Below are positions 54,835 through 63,316 of a DNA stretch of 64,000 bases, one piece after another. The number at the start of each line of letters is the position of its first letter. Within the stretch, counting starts at the first letter, position 1. The notes beneath the pieces were generated by a model, which saw nothing but the letters and a program-made list of their open reading frames with translations, made no database searches and was not told the DNA's origin. The position numbers and the translations under genes were made by a program. The stretch comes from Heliomicrobium undosum (GTDB lineage Bacteria > Bacillota > Desulfitobacteriia > Heliobacteriales > Heliobacteriaceae), in the NCBI RefSeq assembly GCF_009877425.1, contig NZ_WXEY01000003.1, positions 1-64,000 on the forward strand, given 5' to 3'.

Positions 54835-55802
54835 GCGACAACATGCGCGAAATTAACGCGAAACTGACCCAGGAGATGGGCGACCTCGCCCGGGACCTGC
54901 TCGCCTCCGGCGAAGTGAAGGGTGTCTTCGGCTGGACCAAGGGCAGCCGCTGGTACCTGACCCCGCCGGTCTTCATCACGAAGCCGGAAGAAGCCGACCA
55001 GCTCTGTTATGACGAATTCGCCGTCAACAACCTGACGGGCCTGCTCTTGGATTTTCGCGACAGCCAGGACAAGATCGCCATCTTCGTCAAGGGCTGTGAC
55101 AGCCGCGGCATCGTCCGCCTCGTCCAGGACAACCAATTAAAGCGCGAAAACGTCCTCGTCATCGGAGTCCCCTGCCCGGGGATGGGCGACAAAGGCGCGG
55201 TCACCGACCACCGCCAGGCGCAGGAACTGCCCCTCCTGGCCAAGTGCCTCGAATGCCGCTACCCGAACCCGGTCCTGGCTGACCGGACCATCGGCGGGGT
55301 CACCGTCACGACCGAGCCCAGCGCCGCGCCCTCCGGCGCGACCGCTGAGGCCGCGAAAGGGCGCGGCGTCGGCAGCAAACAGGCGGACCGCTTCGCCCAG
55401 GTGGAGGCCATCGAGAAGATGAGCCCCGACGAGCGCTCCGCCTTCTGGCAAGCCCAAAACGAAAAGTGCATCCGCTGCTACGCCTGCCGCAACATCTGCC
55501 CGGCCTGCAACTGCCGCGAGTGCATCTTCGATTCCGATAAAAAGAACTGGGTCAACAAGGCGGCCACGCCGACGGACAACGCCTTTTTCGGCATCACCCG
55601 GGCCATGCACGTCGCCGGCCGCTGTGTCGAATGCGGCGAGTGTGAGCGCGTCTGCCCCATGGACATCCCGATCATGGCCATGAACCGCAAGCTGATCGGC
55701 GACCTGAACGAACTCTTCGGCCCCTATGACGCCGGCGTCAAGCCGGAGGAAAAGCCGCCGCTGGGCGCCTTCAAGCTCGATGACCCGGAAGAGTTTATGT
55801 AA
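54831..55802 (+). CDS. flxC: Flx-type 4Fe-4S protein (FlxC-like)
   Basis: 323 residues. A variable N-terminal domain (GCDSRGIVRLVQDNQ, similar to F420-dependent FrhB-like proteins) is followed by ferredoxin motifs CIRCYACRNICPACNC (near 213) and CVECGECERVCP (near 266). The linker of about residues 160-195 is low-complexity. It likely relays electrons between FlxA/FlxB and HdrA. The B/C naming is by position and similarity. Confidence 0.75.
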   Translation: MSDNMREINAKLTQEMGDLARDLLASGEVKGVFGWTKGSRWYLTPPVFITKPEEADQLCYDEFAVNNLTGLLLDFRDSQDKIAIFVKGCDSRGIVRLVQDNQLKRENVLVIGVPCPGMGDKGAVTDHRQAQELPLLAKCLECRYPNPVLADRTIGGVTVTTEPSAAPSGATAEAAKGRGVGSKQADRFAQVEAIEKMSPDERSAFWQAQNEKCIRCYACRNICPACNCRECIFDSDKKNWVNKAATPTDNAFFGITRAMHVAGRCVECGECERVCPMDIPIMAMNRKLIGDLNELFGPYDAGVKPEEKPPLGAFKLDDPEEFM

Positions 55803-55855
55803 CGATTTTTCGCAGCGATGCGTTCTTCTAAGGTAAACGGAAGGCAGGTGCAGCA

Positions 55856-56869
55856 TTGTTGAAAGCCTTTCCCAAAGACAAACTGACGGCGGTACTGGAC
55901 ACCCTGGCGAAGCAAGCCACCCTCTGGGTCCCCTCGGTCGTCGCCAGCGTCTCCCGCTTCGCGCCCTACGGCCCCGACCGGGAGGTCCAACTCGGCGCCA
56001 ACACTGTCATGAGCCCCAAGGAAGCTCTCTTTCCGGCGACGGAAAAGATCTATGAATACAGCGCCTACGGCATCGACGGCGAGTTCACGCCTGTCGACCC
56101 GTCGGTGGGCCCCCAGATCCTCTTCGGTCTGCGCTCCTGTGACATGCAGGGCATCCTCTGCCTCGACGATGTCTTCCTGACCCGCGGCTATGTGGACGAC
56201 TACTACGCCAAGAAGCGGGAGGAGGCCACCCTGGTCACCCTGGGTTGCGTCACCCCCGGCCCGGACTGCTTCTGCTATGCCATGGGCGTCAACCCGGCCG
56301 AGCATGAAGCCTCGGACGCCCAGCTTTTCGACCTGGGCGACGCCTACGGCATCGTGGCCCGGACGGCCAAAGGGGAGGCGCTGGTGAGCGCCCTGGCAGC
56401 CGCCGGCCTGCTCGTCGAATCGAACAAAGCCCCCCTGCCGACAGGCGACTTCGTCCTGAAGGTCGACGCCGAGGGCATCACCGAGAAGCTGCAACACATG
56501 TTCGACCATCCCCTCTGGGACGCCTTCAGCCGCAAGTGCCTCAACTGCGGCGCCTGCGCCTATATCTGCCCCACCTGCCACTGCTTCGACATCTCTGACA
56601 AGAAGCGCAACGCCCACTGCGGCGTCAAAATCAAGTGCTGGGACACCTGCATGTACGCCGAGTACGCCTTGATGGCCGGCGGCCACAACCCGCGCCCCTC
56701 GAAAAAGGAGCGCGTCCGCCAGCGCTTCATGCATAAACTCCGCTACTTCCCCGAACGTTACGGCAAACTCCAATGCACCGGTTGCGGGCGCTGCATCGCC
56801 AAATGCCCCGTCAACCTGGAGATCACCGACGTGATCCAGCAGGTGAGGGAGGCGAAGATCGATGGCTAA
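55856..56869 (+). CDS. flxB: Flx-type 4Fe-4S dicluster protein (FlxB-like, AsrA-related)
   Basis: 337 residues from TTG 55856 or 55859. RSCDMQGILCLDDVFL and, in the C-terminal third, CLNCGACAYICPTCHCFDI and CTGCGRCIAKCP are as in anaerobic sulfite reductase subunit A and FlxB. It accepts electrons from the flavoprotein FlxA. The spacing to the preceding gene is 53 bases; the next gene overlaps by 8. Confidence 0.78.
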   Translation: MLKAFPKDKLTAVLDTLAKQATLWVPSVVASVSRFAPYGPDREVQLGANTVMSPKEALFPATEKIYEYSAYGIDGEFTPVDPSVGPQILFGLRSCDMQGILCLDDVFLTRGYVDDYYAKKREEATLVTLGCVTPGPDCFCYAMGVNPAEHEASDAQLFDLGDAYGIVARTAKGEALVSALAAAGLLVESNKAPLPTGDFVLKVDAEGITEKLQHMFDHPLWDAFSRKCLNCGACAYICPTCHCFDISDKKRNAHCGVKIKCWDTCMYAEYALMAGGHNPRPSKKERVRQRFMHKLRYFPERYGKLQCTGCGRCIAKCPVNLEITDVIQQVREAKIDG

Positions 56870-57758
56870 TCCGACGAATAACGTGAACGCCGCGAATCCC
56901 CAGCCTGTGGCGACATTGGACGATGTGAAACGCATCAACCCGCTGGTGCCCATGAAGGCGCGGGTGACCCGGATCATCGAAGAGACATCTGATGTGAAGA
57001 CCTTCTGCGTCTCCACCATCGGCGAAGACGGCCAGCCGGTCGCGCCCTTTCGCACCGGGCCGGGCCAGCTGGCCATGCTCTCCCTGGCCGGTGTCGGCGA
57101 GGCCATGTTCTCAGCCACCGACGCGCCCGACCACCTGCAAATCTCCATAAAAAAAGTGGGCCTGCTCACGGAGCAACTCCACGAAATCTGCGAAGGCCAG
57201 ACCGTCGGCATCCGGGGGCCTTACGGCAACGGTTTCGACATGGAAGCGATGAAAGGGAAGAACGTCCTCTTCATCGGCGGCGGCATCGGCCTCGCGCCCG
57301 TCCGCTCTGTCGTCCGCTACTGTGTGGACCACCGGGAGGACTACGGTAACCTGCACCTGATCTACGGCGCCCGCACCTATGACGACCTGGTCTTCAAATA
57401 CGACCTCTTCGAGACCTGGCCGAAAGTGCCCGACTTCAAGGTCTCCGTCACCGTCGATAAGGGCGACGACAACTGGAAGGGGAACGTGGGCTTCGTCCCC
57501 GCCTTCATCGAGCAGTTGCACCCGAGCCCGGAGAACACGGTCTGCATCCTCTGTGGCCCGCCGATCATGATTAAATTCACCCTGGGCGTTCTCAACAAGC
57601 TGGGTTTCAAGCCGGAGAACGTCATCACCACCCTGGAAATGCGCATGAAGTGCGGCATCGGGAAGTGCGGGCGGTGCAACATCGGGAGTTGCTTTGTTTG
57701 TCTCGATGGGCCAGTGTTTAGTTTGGCGCAGTTGAAGATGCTGCCGAATGAGTATTAA
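56862..57758 (+). CDS. flxA: FlxA-like NAD(P)H-dependent flavoprotein (AsrB/PyrK family)
   Basis: 298 residues. FAD-binding ferredoxin reductase fold: GPGQLAMLSLAGVGE, RGPYGNGFDME, IGGGIGLAPVRSVVRY for NAD(P)H. The C-terminus has four cysteines, CGIGKCGRCNIGSCFVC, for a 2Fe-2S cluster. It should oxidise NADH and feed the Hdr complex. Together the operon, hdrCBA-flxDCBA, is the NADH-linked heterodisulfide-reductase type found in many anaerobes. Ends in a good terminator. Confidence 0.87.
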   Translation: MANPTNNVNAANPQPVATLDDVKRINPLVPMKARVTRIIEETSDVKTFCVSTIGEDGQPVAPFRTGPGQLAMLSLAGVGEAMFSATDAPDHLQISIKKVGLLTEQLHEICEGQTVGIRGPYGNGFDMEAMKGKNVLFIGGGIGLAPVRSVVRYCVDHREDYGNLHLIYGARTYDDLVFKYDLFETWPKVPDFKVSVTVDKGDDNWKGNVGFVPAFIEQLHPSPENTVCILCGPPIMIKFTLGVLNKLGFKPENVITTLEMRMKCGIGKCGRCNIGSCFVCLDGPVFSLAQLKMLPNEY

Positions 57759-57767
57759 TTAAATGGT

Positions 57768-57802
57768 AAGAGGGACTACCTATATGAGTAGTCCCTCTTT
57801 AG
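57768..57802. terminator. Rho-independent terminator, left edge of the AT-rich island
   Basis: Perfect 12-bp stem AAGAGGGACTAC / GTAGTCCCTCTT with an 8-base loop, then TAGTATTGTTT. Base composition changes sharply from G+C-rich to AT-rich here. Confidence 0.85.
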
Positions 57803-57935
57803 TATTGTTTGTGATTGGAATGTATGTTCGAAAATTTGCGAACTCGTTGGGAATAAAATAACATGAAACCAATAAAAAGGAAAAGCACGGTTTGTGTCGA
57901 AGTATTTAGAAGAATGATCTTAGAAAGGAGTTATT

Positions 57936-57986
57936 TTGTTGGTAGCGAATAGGTTTAAAGAGGTGTTCAGCAGTGGACTTCAGTAA
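57936..57986 (+). CDS. Possible 16-residue leader peptide
   Basis: AAAGGAG sits 6 bases before TTG 57936; the short frame ends with TAA at 57984-57986. It overlaps the GTG start of the RelA/SpoT-like gene (57973). It could couple or regulate translation of that gene, or simply be chance. Confidence 0.3.
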   Translation: MLVANRFKEVFSSGLQ

Positions 57987-59472
57987 CAAAATAGAAATAA
58001 TTGAAGGAATTACAAAGGTCTTTCAAGAAAACTGTATTACAGAGTTAACTAATGTACAAAAAGATATTATATCGGAATTAAAAAGTATTTTGAATAGGTA
58101 CGATAAACAATATGAATTAGTATATCAGAACTCCGTTCATGAGGTTGCCTATTATGATTTTGGTGCTAGGATAAAAGAAGATTACAGTTTATTTGAGAAG
58201 TTTATTCGTAAAAGCATTGGTCTTCAAGTGATAGAAAAATATAGTCTTAGTAATATTAGTGATATTGAGGAAAAAAAACAAGAAATCATTAATTATCTTT
58301 TGAACTTTGAAGACATAATCGGCGTTAAGATTATTACAGAATTAAAAAAGGATTGTAAATCAGTATACGAATTAATAAAAGAACATAAGCTTGAACTACA
58401 AGATATTACGTTCAAAGATCTGGAAAAGCAGCCTAAGAAAATGCAAAATGGTTTACCTATTTTTAATATCAAAGGAGTATTTAGAGAGAAATATGGTTTT
58501 GAGCTGCAGATAAAAAGTAAAATTGAGTCAGCTTGGGGGGATATCGATCACGGTATTTTCTATAAAAATTATTCACACTACCCAACAAAAGGCACAGTTC
58601 AAATAACGATGAATCATGTCGGAAATCTTCTTGATGAAATAGAACGCTTATTGTTGTCTTTAAGGGAAGCCAATAGAAATTATCATGAAAATGCAAAAAA
58701 AATAATCTTTATGGATAAAATACACACTACGTATGGGGAACGGTTTAAACAGCTTTTAAAAGTGCCGTATAGCTTTGATAAACTAATTAGCTTATTACTT
58801 TATTTATATGAAAATACATTTAAAGAATTTGGAAATCAAGAAATCCTGACCGATGATTTAGATTTTAGTTATCTAACTTTTTGTGATAATTCTGAACCGC
58901 TGACATCCTTCATAAACTTAAGAAATAGTTCTTTTGACATAATGGTATTAGAAAACATTTACTTAGAATGGATTAAAATAAAAAGCAATACTCAAATTAT
59001 TGAAAAAACGTATGTTGATGTTATTAACAATTTTATCAACTCTTTATTTATTAGCTACATTAATGTTTCGTTAAAAAAGAAACATGATGTCAATTTGAAT
59101 GAACTTGTAATTTGGCTTATTAAATATGTGAAGTCGGAAGAAATCTTTCTTGATGTAGACAAGTATGACATCATTGTTGAGTATAATTCTATAATAACAG
59201 AACTTATGTGCAGACACGCTGATATTATAGAGAACAGAAATTATATATTGGCGGTAGTGGCTACTAATTTATTTAAAGGCGATTTAAAAACGTGTACTGA
59301 ACATGTGACGGAGGCCTGTGATATAGAGTTTATTACTTTTTTTAATGAAATGAATAAAGAAATTCAGAGAGTCAATAATAAAAAGAACATCAAACATATT
59401 CTTTACAATGAAGTATTAACTCTAAACAGTGATTTAATTAGCAGTTTAATTGACTTAGGATATGGGAGGTAA
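57973..59472 (+). CDS. RelA/SpoT-like nucleotidyltransferase domain protein
   Basis: 499 residues from GTG 57973 (RBS AGAGGTG). Residues 55-200 carry a RelA/SpoT synthetase pattern: GARIKEDYSLFEKF (64-77), EDIIGVKII (113-121), and FELQIKSKIESAWGDIDHGIFYK-type end, with E177, Q179, W188 and H193 in the right order. The usual tyrosine of the GTP/G-loop (YxxxKxxGY) is missing; PKKMQNGLPIF lies in its place, so activity is uncertain. The remaining 300 residues are helical and unknown. Small alarmone synthetases of this kind act as toxins in anti-phage systems. It is first in the island and followed by the DGQHR gene. Confidence 0.65.
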   Translation: MDFSNKIEIIEGITKVFQENCITELTNVQKDIISELKSILNRYDKQYELVYQNSVHEVAYYDFGARIKEDYSLFEKFIRKSIGLQVIEKYSLSNISDIEEKKQEIINYLLNFEDIIGVKIITELKKDCKSVYELIKEHKLELQDITFKDLEKQPKKMQNGLPIFNIKGVFREKYGFELQIKSKIESAWGDIDHGIFYKNYSHYPTKGTVQITMNHVGNLLDEIERLLLSLREANRNYHENAKKIIFMDKIHTTYGERFKQLLKVPYSFDKLISLLLYLYENTFKEFGNQEILTDDLDFSYLTFCDNSEPLTSFINLRNSSFDIMVLENIYLEWIKIKSNTQIIEKTYVDVINNFINSLFISYINVSLKKKHDVNLNELVIWLIKYVKSEEIFLDVDKYDIIVEYNSIITELMCRHADIIENRNYILAVVATNLFKGDLKTCTEHVTEACDIEFITFFNEMNKEIQRVNNKKNIKHILYNEVLTLNSDLISSLIDLGYGR

Positions 59473-59476
59473 ATCA

Positions 59477-60607
59477 ATGAAAGAATATATTACTTCAGTA
59501 TTCAAATACAGACAAAATAATCAAGAGTACTTAAGCTGTGTTTTACCATTTGATGTTATTAATAAAATTAGTAAAGTTTTGGTATACGGAGAAGATATTT
59601 ATGGATATCAAAGAAAACTAAATCGACGGCATTATAGTAACATAAAGAAAAAAATTTTAGAGGACAACCTTCTTCTACCCACTTCTATTATACTTAGTGC
59701 AAATAGCGATTATATTTATAGTCTATTAATAGAAGATGGATACAAATGGAAACTTGCAATACGTACTGATGAAAAAGAGTTTCGTATAGTAGATGGTCAG
59801 CATAGAATTAAAGGCCTTGAAGAAGCTGCTAAGATTAAAACTGAATTAAATGATTTTTTATTAAACGTAATAGTTTTAGTAACTGAGCCTAATAAAAGGG
59901 ATGTAGAAGTAGATGTTTTTAGAGATATAAATTCTTTTGCAAAACGCATTAAAACAGACCTAACCTTATTAGCGAATTACAATTATGAATTAATTAATCA
60001 AAAAGAAATTGAAAATATATCAGAACATATATCTGTAAAAACAGCGTTTTACCTTAACGAAAAAACTACTAATTCTGTATGGCACAAAGCTATTCAATTT
60101 GATTTTAATAATGACTTGAGTTCATCAGGAATTATTGGAGTACGCGCTTTTGTCGAATCTATAAATATTATTGCTGAGGGGTTTGTAAAGAGGGAAGACT
60201 ATATACATCTTGAAGAAAAAGACATATTAATAAACTTTGCTGAAATAAAGGCTGAAGAGTTAGCAAATTTTATAAATAAAGCATGGGATATTGTTAGGCA
60301 AAAATGGGGAAATTGTTTCAAAGAAGCTATTAATGAAGATATGTTTGAGTATTCAAAAACGTTCTACGACCAAGGATACTATTTGCAAAAAACAACGGGT
60401 GTTAATGCAATACATAAAATATTGCATGATTTAATTATTGAACTTGGTTATGGAGATGCTACTGTAGAACGTTTTTCGAAAATAATATCTTGCTCAAAAG
60501 TTAGATCAGATGATTGGCAAGTAGGGTCAATTTTTAGTGGCTTAACGTCAAATCAAGGTTTTAATAAAGCAAGAGATATAATTCTTAATAGAAGTGTTGG
60601 TAGATAG
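59477..60607 (+). CDS. DGQHR-motif protein (DndB-like)
   Basis: 376 residues from ATG 59477 with GGGAGGT 6 bases upstream. The diagnostic VDGQHRIKGLEEA (DGQHR at 106-110) and FRDINSFAKRIKTDL are clear. DGQHR proteins include DndB, which controls phosphorothioate DNA modification, and others in defence loci. No dndA, dndC, dndD or dndE lies in the window, so this is a stand-alone member. The start codon lies 4 bases after the previous stop; the two genes look coupled. Confidence 0.75.
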   Translation: MKEYITSVFKYRQNNQEYLSCVLPFDVINKISKVLVYGEDIYGYQRKLNRRHYSNIKKKILEDNLLLPTSIILSANSDYIYSLLIEDGYKWKLAIRTDEKEFRIVDGQHRIKGLEEAAKIKTELNDFLLNVIVLVTEPNKRDVEVDVFRDINSFAKRIKTDLTLLANYNYELINQKEIENISEHISVKTAFYLNEKTTNSVWHKAIQFDFNNDLSSSGIIGVRAFVESINIIAEGFVKREDYIHLEEKDILINFAEIKAEELANFINKAWDIVRQKWGNCFKEAINEDMFEYSKTFYDQGYYLQKTTGVNAIHKILHDLIIELGYGDATVERFSKIISCSKVRSDDWQVGSIFSGLTSNQGFNKARDIILNRSVGR

Positions 60608-60702
60608 AAGTAGAATACATGTGGTGACGAAAAATTTGGGTTATATGAACTAACTTTAAAGAGAGTAATAAGTTCTAAGGTTTAAGCATAAGGAGGATGT
60701 AA

Positions 60703-61284
60703 GTGAGATTAAATTCAATATACCACTACTTTAGAATGTTTTTTAGATATCCAGAAAGTACAGATTCCGATAGAAGTAGACGATACGCCTTTGCTATTCG
60801 AGATGCACTCGCTCTAATTGATGAAGTATATATGAAAAAATCATATCGTCCATTCATTGATTACCTATCGAGAGAAAAAAACAATGCCCTCGCTGTTAAG
60901 TTTGTCACCAATTTTGACGGAATTGCTAAAAGTCATGACCCGAATTACATAATTAAAAGCCTTTTTTTTAGAGGGACTATAGTAATAGACGCTAGTTATT
61001 TGAATAGCAACCGCCGTGGCATAGAAATCCCTTTTCCGTACGTTATTGATAGAAGTAAAAATAATATATCTATTCCAACGTTTGGAGCACCAAATAACAT
61101 GAAAGATGAGGTGGCTGTTCTTCTTGGACTTATTAATGAGTTTAGATTAGAAGGTACTTGGCCGACTACATTAGAAACTATCAGTTACTGGGATTTAAGT
61201 TCGGGATTAGAAAAAGAGATGAATCTTAACTCAGTTACTCCGGTCAATCGAAATAAACTTATTGAGGTGTTAAATAAATTTTGA
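60703..61284 (+). CDS. Hypothetical protein of the AT-rich island
   Basis: 193 residues from GTG behind AAGGAGG. No family recognised. Notable features: a basic N-terminus (SDRSRRYAFAIRDALALIDEVY), an internal DFD-free alpha/beta region, and a PTFGAPNNMKDEVAVLLGLIN block. No membrane segment. Its AT-rich base use matches its neighbours and it overlaps the next frame by 4 bases, so it belongs to the same transfer unit. Confidence 0.6.
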   Translation: MRLNSIYHYFRMFFRYPESTDSDRSRRYAFAIRDALALIDEVYMKKSYRPFIDYLSREKNNALAVKFVTNFDGIAKSHDPNYIIKSLFFRGTIVIDASYLNSNRRGIEIPFPYVIDRSKNNISIPTFGAPNNMKDEVAVLLGLINEFRLEGTWPTTLETISYWDLSSGLEKEMNLNSVTPVNRNKLIEVLNKF

Positions 61285-61664
61285 CTTCAGAATTGAGAAA
61301 AAAAGATGGAAATATTATTGACGTAGACAAAAATATTTATGAAAAAATGCAAAAATTCATATCTCGTACCGAAGAGATATTACTTTTGTGCCAGGATTTG
61401 GCGGATACAAAGCTTATTCAGTGTAAATATAAAGACTTAAAATATGATATCAGACTTGAAGCAAGGTTTTGGGACAAAACTACTAATAATAAAGTAAGCA
61501 ATTTAGTTGAAGCATTTTTTGTCCCTACTATCCAAGAAACAAGTGCGTTTGGTTTTGAGGCACCAACTAATAGTAACATAAAAGAAATCCAGCGTTCTTT
61601 ATTCGAAGCGGAGTATAAGCTTACAAAGTATAAATCAAAGCAAGAATGGTTTGAGTACAGATGA
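61281..61664 (+). CDS. Hypothetical protein of the AT-rich island
   Basis: 127 residues from TTG 61281 (RBS GAGGTG about 11 bases away). No domain recognised; predominantly charged and helical with one beta stretch (LKYDIRLEARFWDK). The 4-base overlap with the gene before suggests a complex or coupled expression. Last gene of the island; a strong hairpin follows after about 90 bases. Confidence 0.55.
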   Translation: MTSELRKKDGNIIDVDKNIYEKMQKFISRTEEILLLCQDLADTKLIQCKYKDLKYDIRLEARFWDKTTNNKVSNLVEAFFVPTIQETSAFGFEAPTNSNIKEIQRSLFEAEYKLTKYKSKQEWFEYR

Positions 61665-61753
61665 TTATGCAGAAAAACTACTCTCTAGACGGTAGGTCTT
61701 TTTCTTCTTATGGGTCCGTTTTTTGATTGAAAGATTTAATTACGGTCGTAAGC

Positions 61754-61786
61754 AAAACAGTTTGTCACATCGACAAACTGTTTTTC
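61754..61786. terminator. Rho-independent terminator, right edge of the AT-rich island
   Basis: Thirteen-base arms AAAACAGTTTGTC / GACAAACTGTTTT, loop ACATC, then T residues. Works in both directions, facing the converging mcrC gene. Confidence 0.85.
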
Positions 61787-61858
61787 GTTTGGACATAAAT
61801 GAAATTAAGTTAAGGGAAACCGAATGACTACGATTGTTAATTAAATAGTCTTCGCATC

Positions 61859-63316
61859 CTAATGTTGTATAACCGCCCTCCCAATCTCCCCAACCACCCC
61901 ATCCACCTCCGCATCAAACGGCACTGCCGCCAGCAACAACCGCACCTCCCGAACCCCTGCATGCAACCCGGCCTGATGAACGAGTCGACCTCGCTGCCGC
62001 AACGAGTCCCACGTCGCCTTCCGGCAGGGATAGAGCAGGCAGGCGGTCACTCGCTTCGTTGTATAAGACGTTGTATAAGCAAGCACCTGCAACAAGTCGT
62101 TCCGGTGGCGCTCCCGAACGGTGGTCTCCAGGTCAAACCAGCGTTCTTGGTTCAACTCTTCCCAGTGGCTCTTGTACTTGGCGTCAATGATGATTGTCTC
62201 ATCGTCCCGCTCCAATACCAGATCGGGCATCAAAAAGCGCTGCGAGCCGGTAAAGGGCGGTTCCCAGAGCAGCGGTGTCACCGTCTCCCGTAGCCGGCCG
62301 GCACGGACCCGCCCCCCGTAGTAGCGCGCCAATTCCGTCACCACATATTCGCACCAGGCTTCAAAAAAGGCATCCATCGACATCACCCAGGGAAGACCGG
62401 TATGTTCGGCGAGACCGGCCAGTCCCCGTTCATCGATGGTCCACTCCATCGCCCGCAGTCCGTCGCGAAAGACTTCGGTCTGCAAGGGTGCACGCAGCCA
62501 GAGCAACCGGTCGCGGTCGGTCGGACGGCGGGGCGGCACATGACGCACCCGATCGAGCAGGCACTGGCAGAGGGCGATCAGCGGAAGCACCACCGTCCCC
62601 GTGGCCCGCTGGCTCTCCAGGCTGGCCAGTTGACGGCGCAGGGTAAAATGCAGGGCGCCCAACAACGCGGCATCATCGCGCAAGTCCGGAAAGCGGCAAG
62701 GGACCTCCAACCATCGACCGGTGGGCACTTTGGTCCGGGCGTAGCGCCCCCAGTCGACGGTCCCCCTTGGCGCCGTCAGTTCCGCTTCGCCGATCGTAAA
62801 CCGCCGTTGTAGCCGTTCCAACATGGCGCGAATGCGAAAGAGCACCATCGTCGACAGCACCCACGGCGGCACCTTCCGGTCAGAGCGGGGAAGCATGGGC
62901 AGGCGCAGCGGTTCGGGAATGACGCGCCAGCCCATCCGGGCCAGCATGGGACCGATGCCGGGCCAGTCAAAGCGGGGCTGCACCACCAGGCCGTAGTCGG
63001 GCTTGCCGCTGGTGGGCGACAACAGCGGGATCGCGCCCACGCGGCTGCCCGTTTGCAGGCGCAGTTCCACCTCCCCGCCATCGTAGCCTACATCGGCGCT
63101 GATGCCAAAGTTGCGGAGCAGCCCCTGGTTGATGCGCACGAACTGGTGGGCCAGGCGCGCCGTCATCGGTTGCGGATCGCGTGGCGCGCCCCCGCGCAGC
63201 AAAAAATCAGCGGGAAGCCGCACTGCTGACGAATCATCGACGGCAAAACAGACCTTATCGCCGGCCTCCACCGGCCGCAGGGGCGATTTGCCGGCCCGAG
63301 CGCCCGTCCGGCTCAT
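61859..63316 (-). CDS. mcrC: McrC family 5-methylcytosine restriction endonuclease subunit
   Basis: 485 residues from ATG 63316, whose ATGA overlaps the mcrB stop; GGTGGAGA lies upstream. The PD-(D/E)xK nuclease core is visible: MPDLVLERDDETIIIDAKYK-type (PD..., D-A-K) near residue 350-400, with a later QVLAYTTSY. N-terminal McrC fold precedes it. With McrB it cuts DNA carrying methylated cytosines. G+C-rich like the host, not like the adjacent island. Confidence 0.87.
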   Translation of the reverse strand: MSRTGARAGKSPLRPVEAGDKVCFAVDDSSAVRLPADFLLRGGAPRDPQPMTARLAHQFVRINQGLLRNFGISADVGYDGGEVELRLQTGSRVGAIPLLSPTSGKPDYGLVVQPRFDWPGIGPMLARMGWRVIPEPLRLPMLPRSDRKVPPWVLSTMVLFRIRAMLERLQRRFTIGEAELTAPRGTVDWGRYARTKVPTGRWLEVPCRFPDLRDDAALLGALHFTLRRQLASLESQRATGTVVLPLIALCQCLLDRVRHVPPRRPTDRDRLLWLRAPLQTEVFRDGLRAMEWTIDERGLAGLAEHTGLPWVMSMDAFFEAWCEYVVTELARYYGGRVRAGRLRETVTPLLWEPPFTGSQRFLMPDLVLERDDETIIIDAKYKSHWEELNQERWFDLETTVRERHRNDLLQVLAYTTSYTTKRVTACLLYPCRKATWDSLRQRGRLVHQAGLHAGVREVRLLLAAVPFDAEVDGVVGEIGRAVIQH

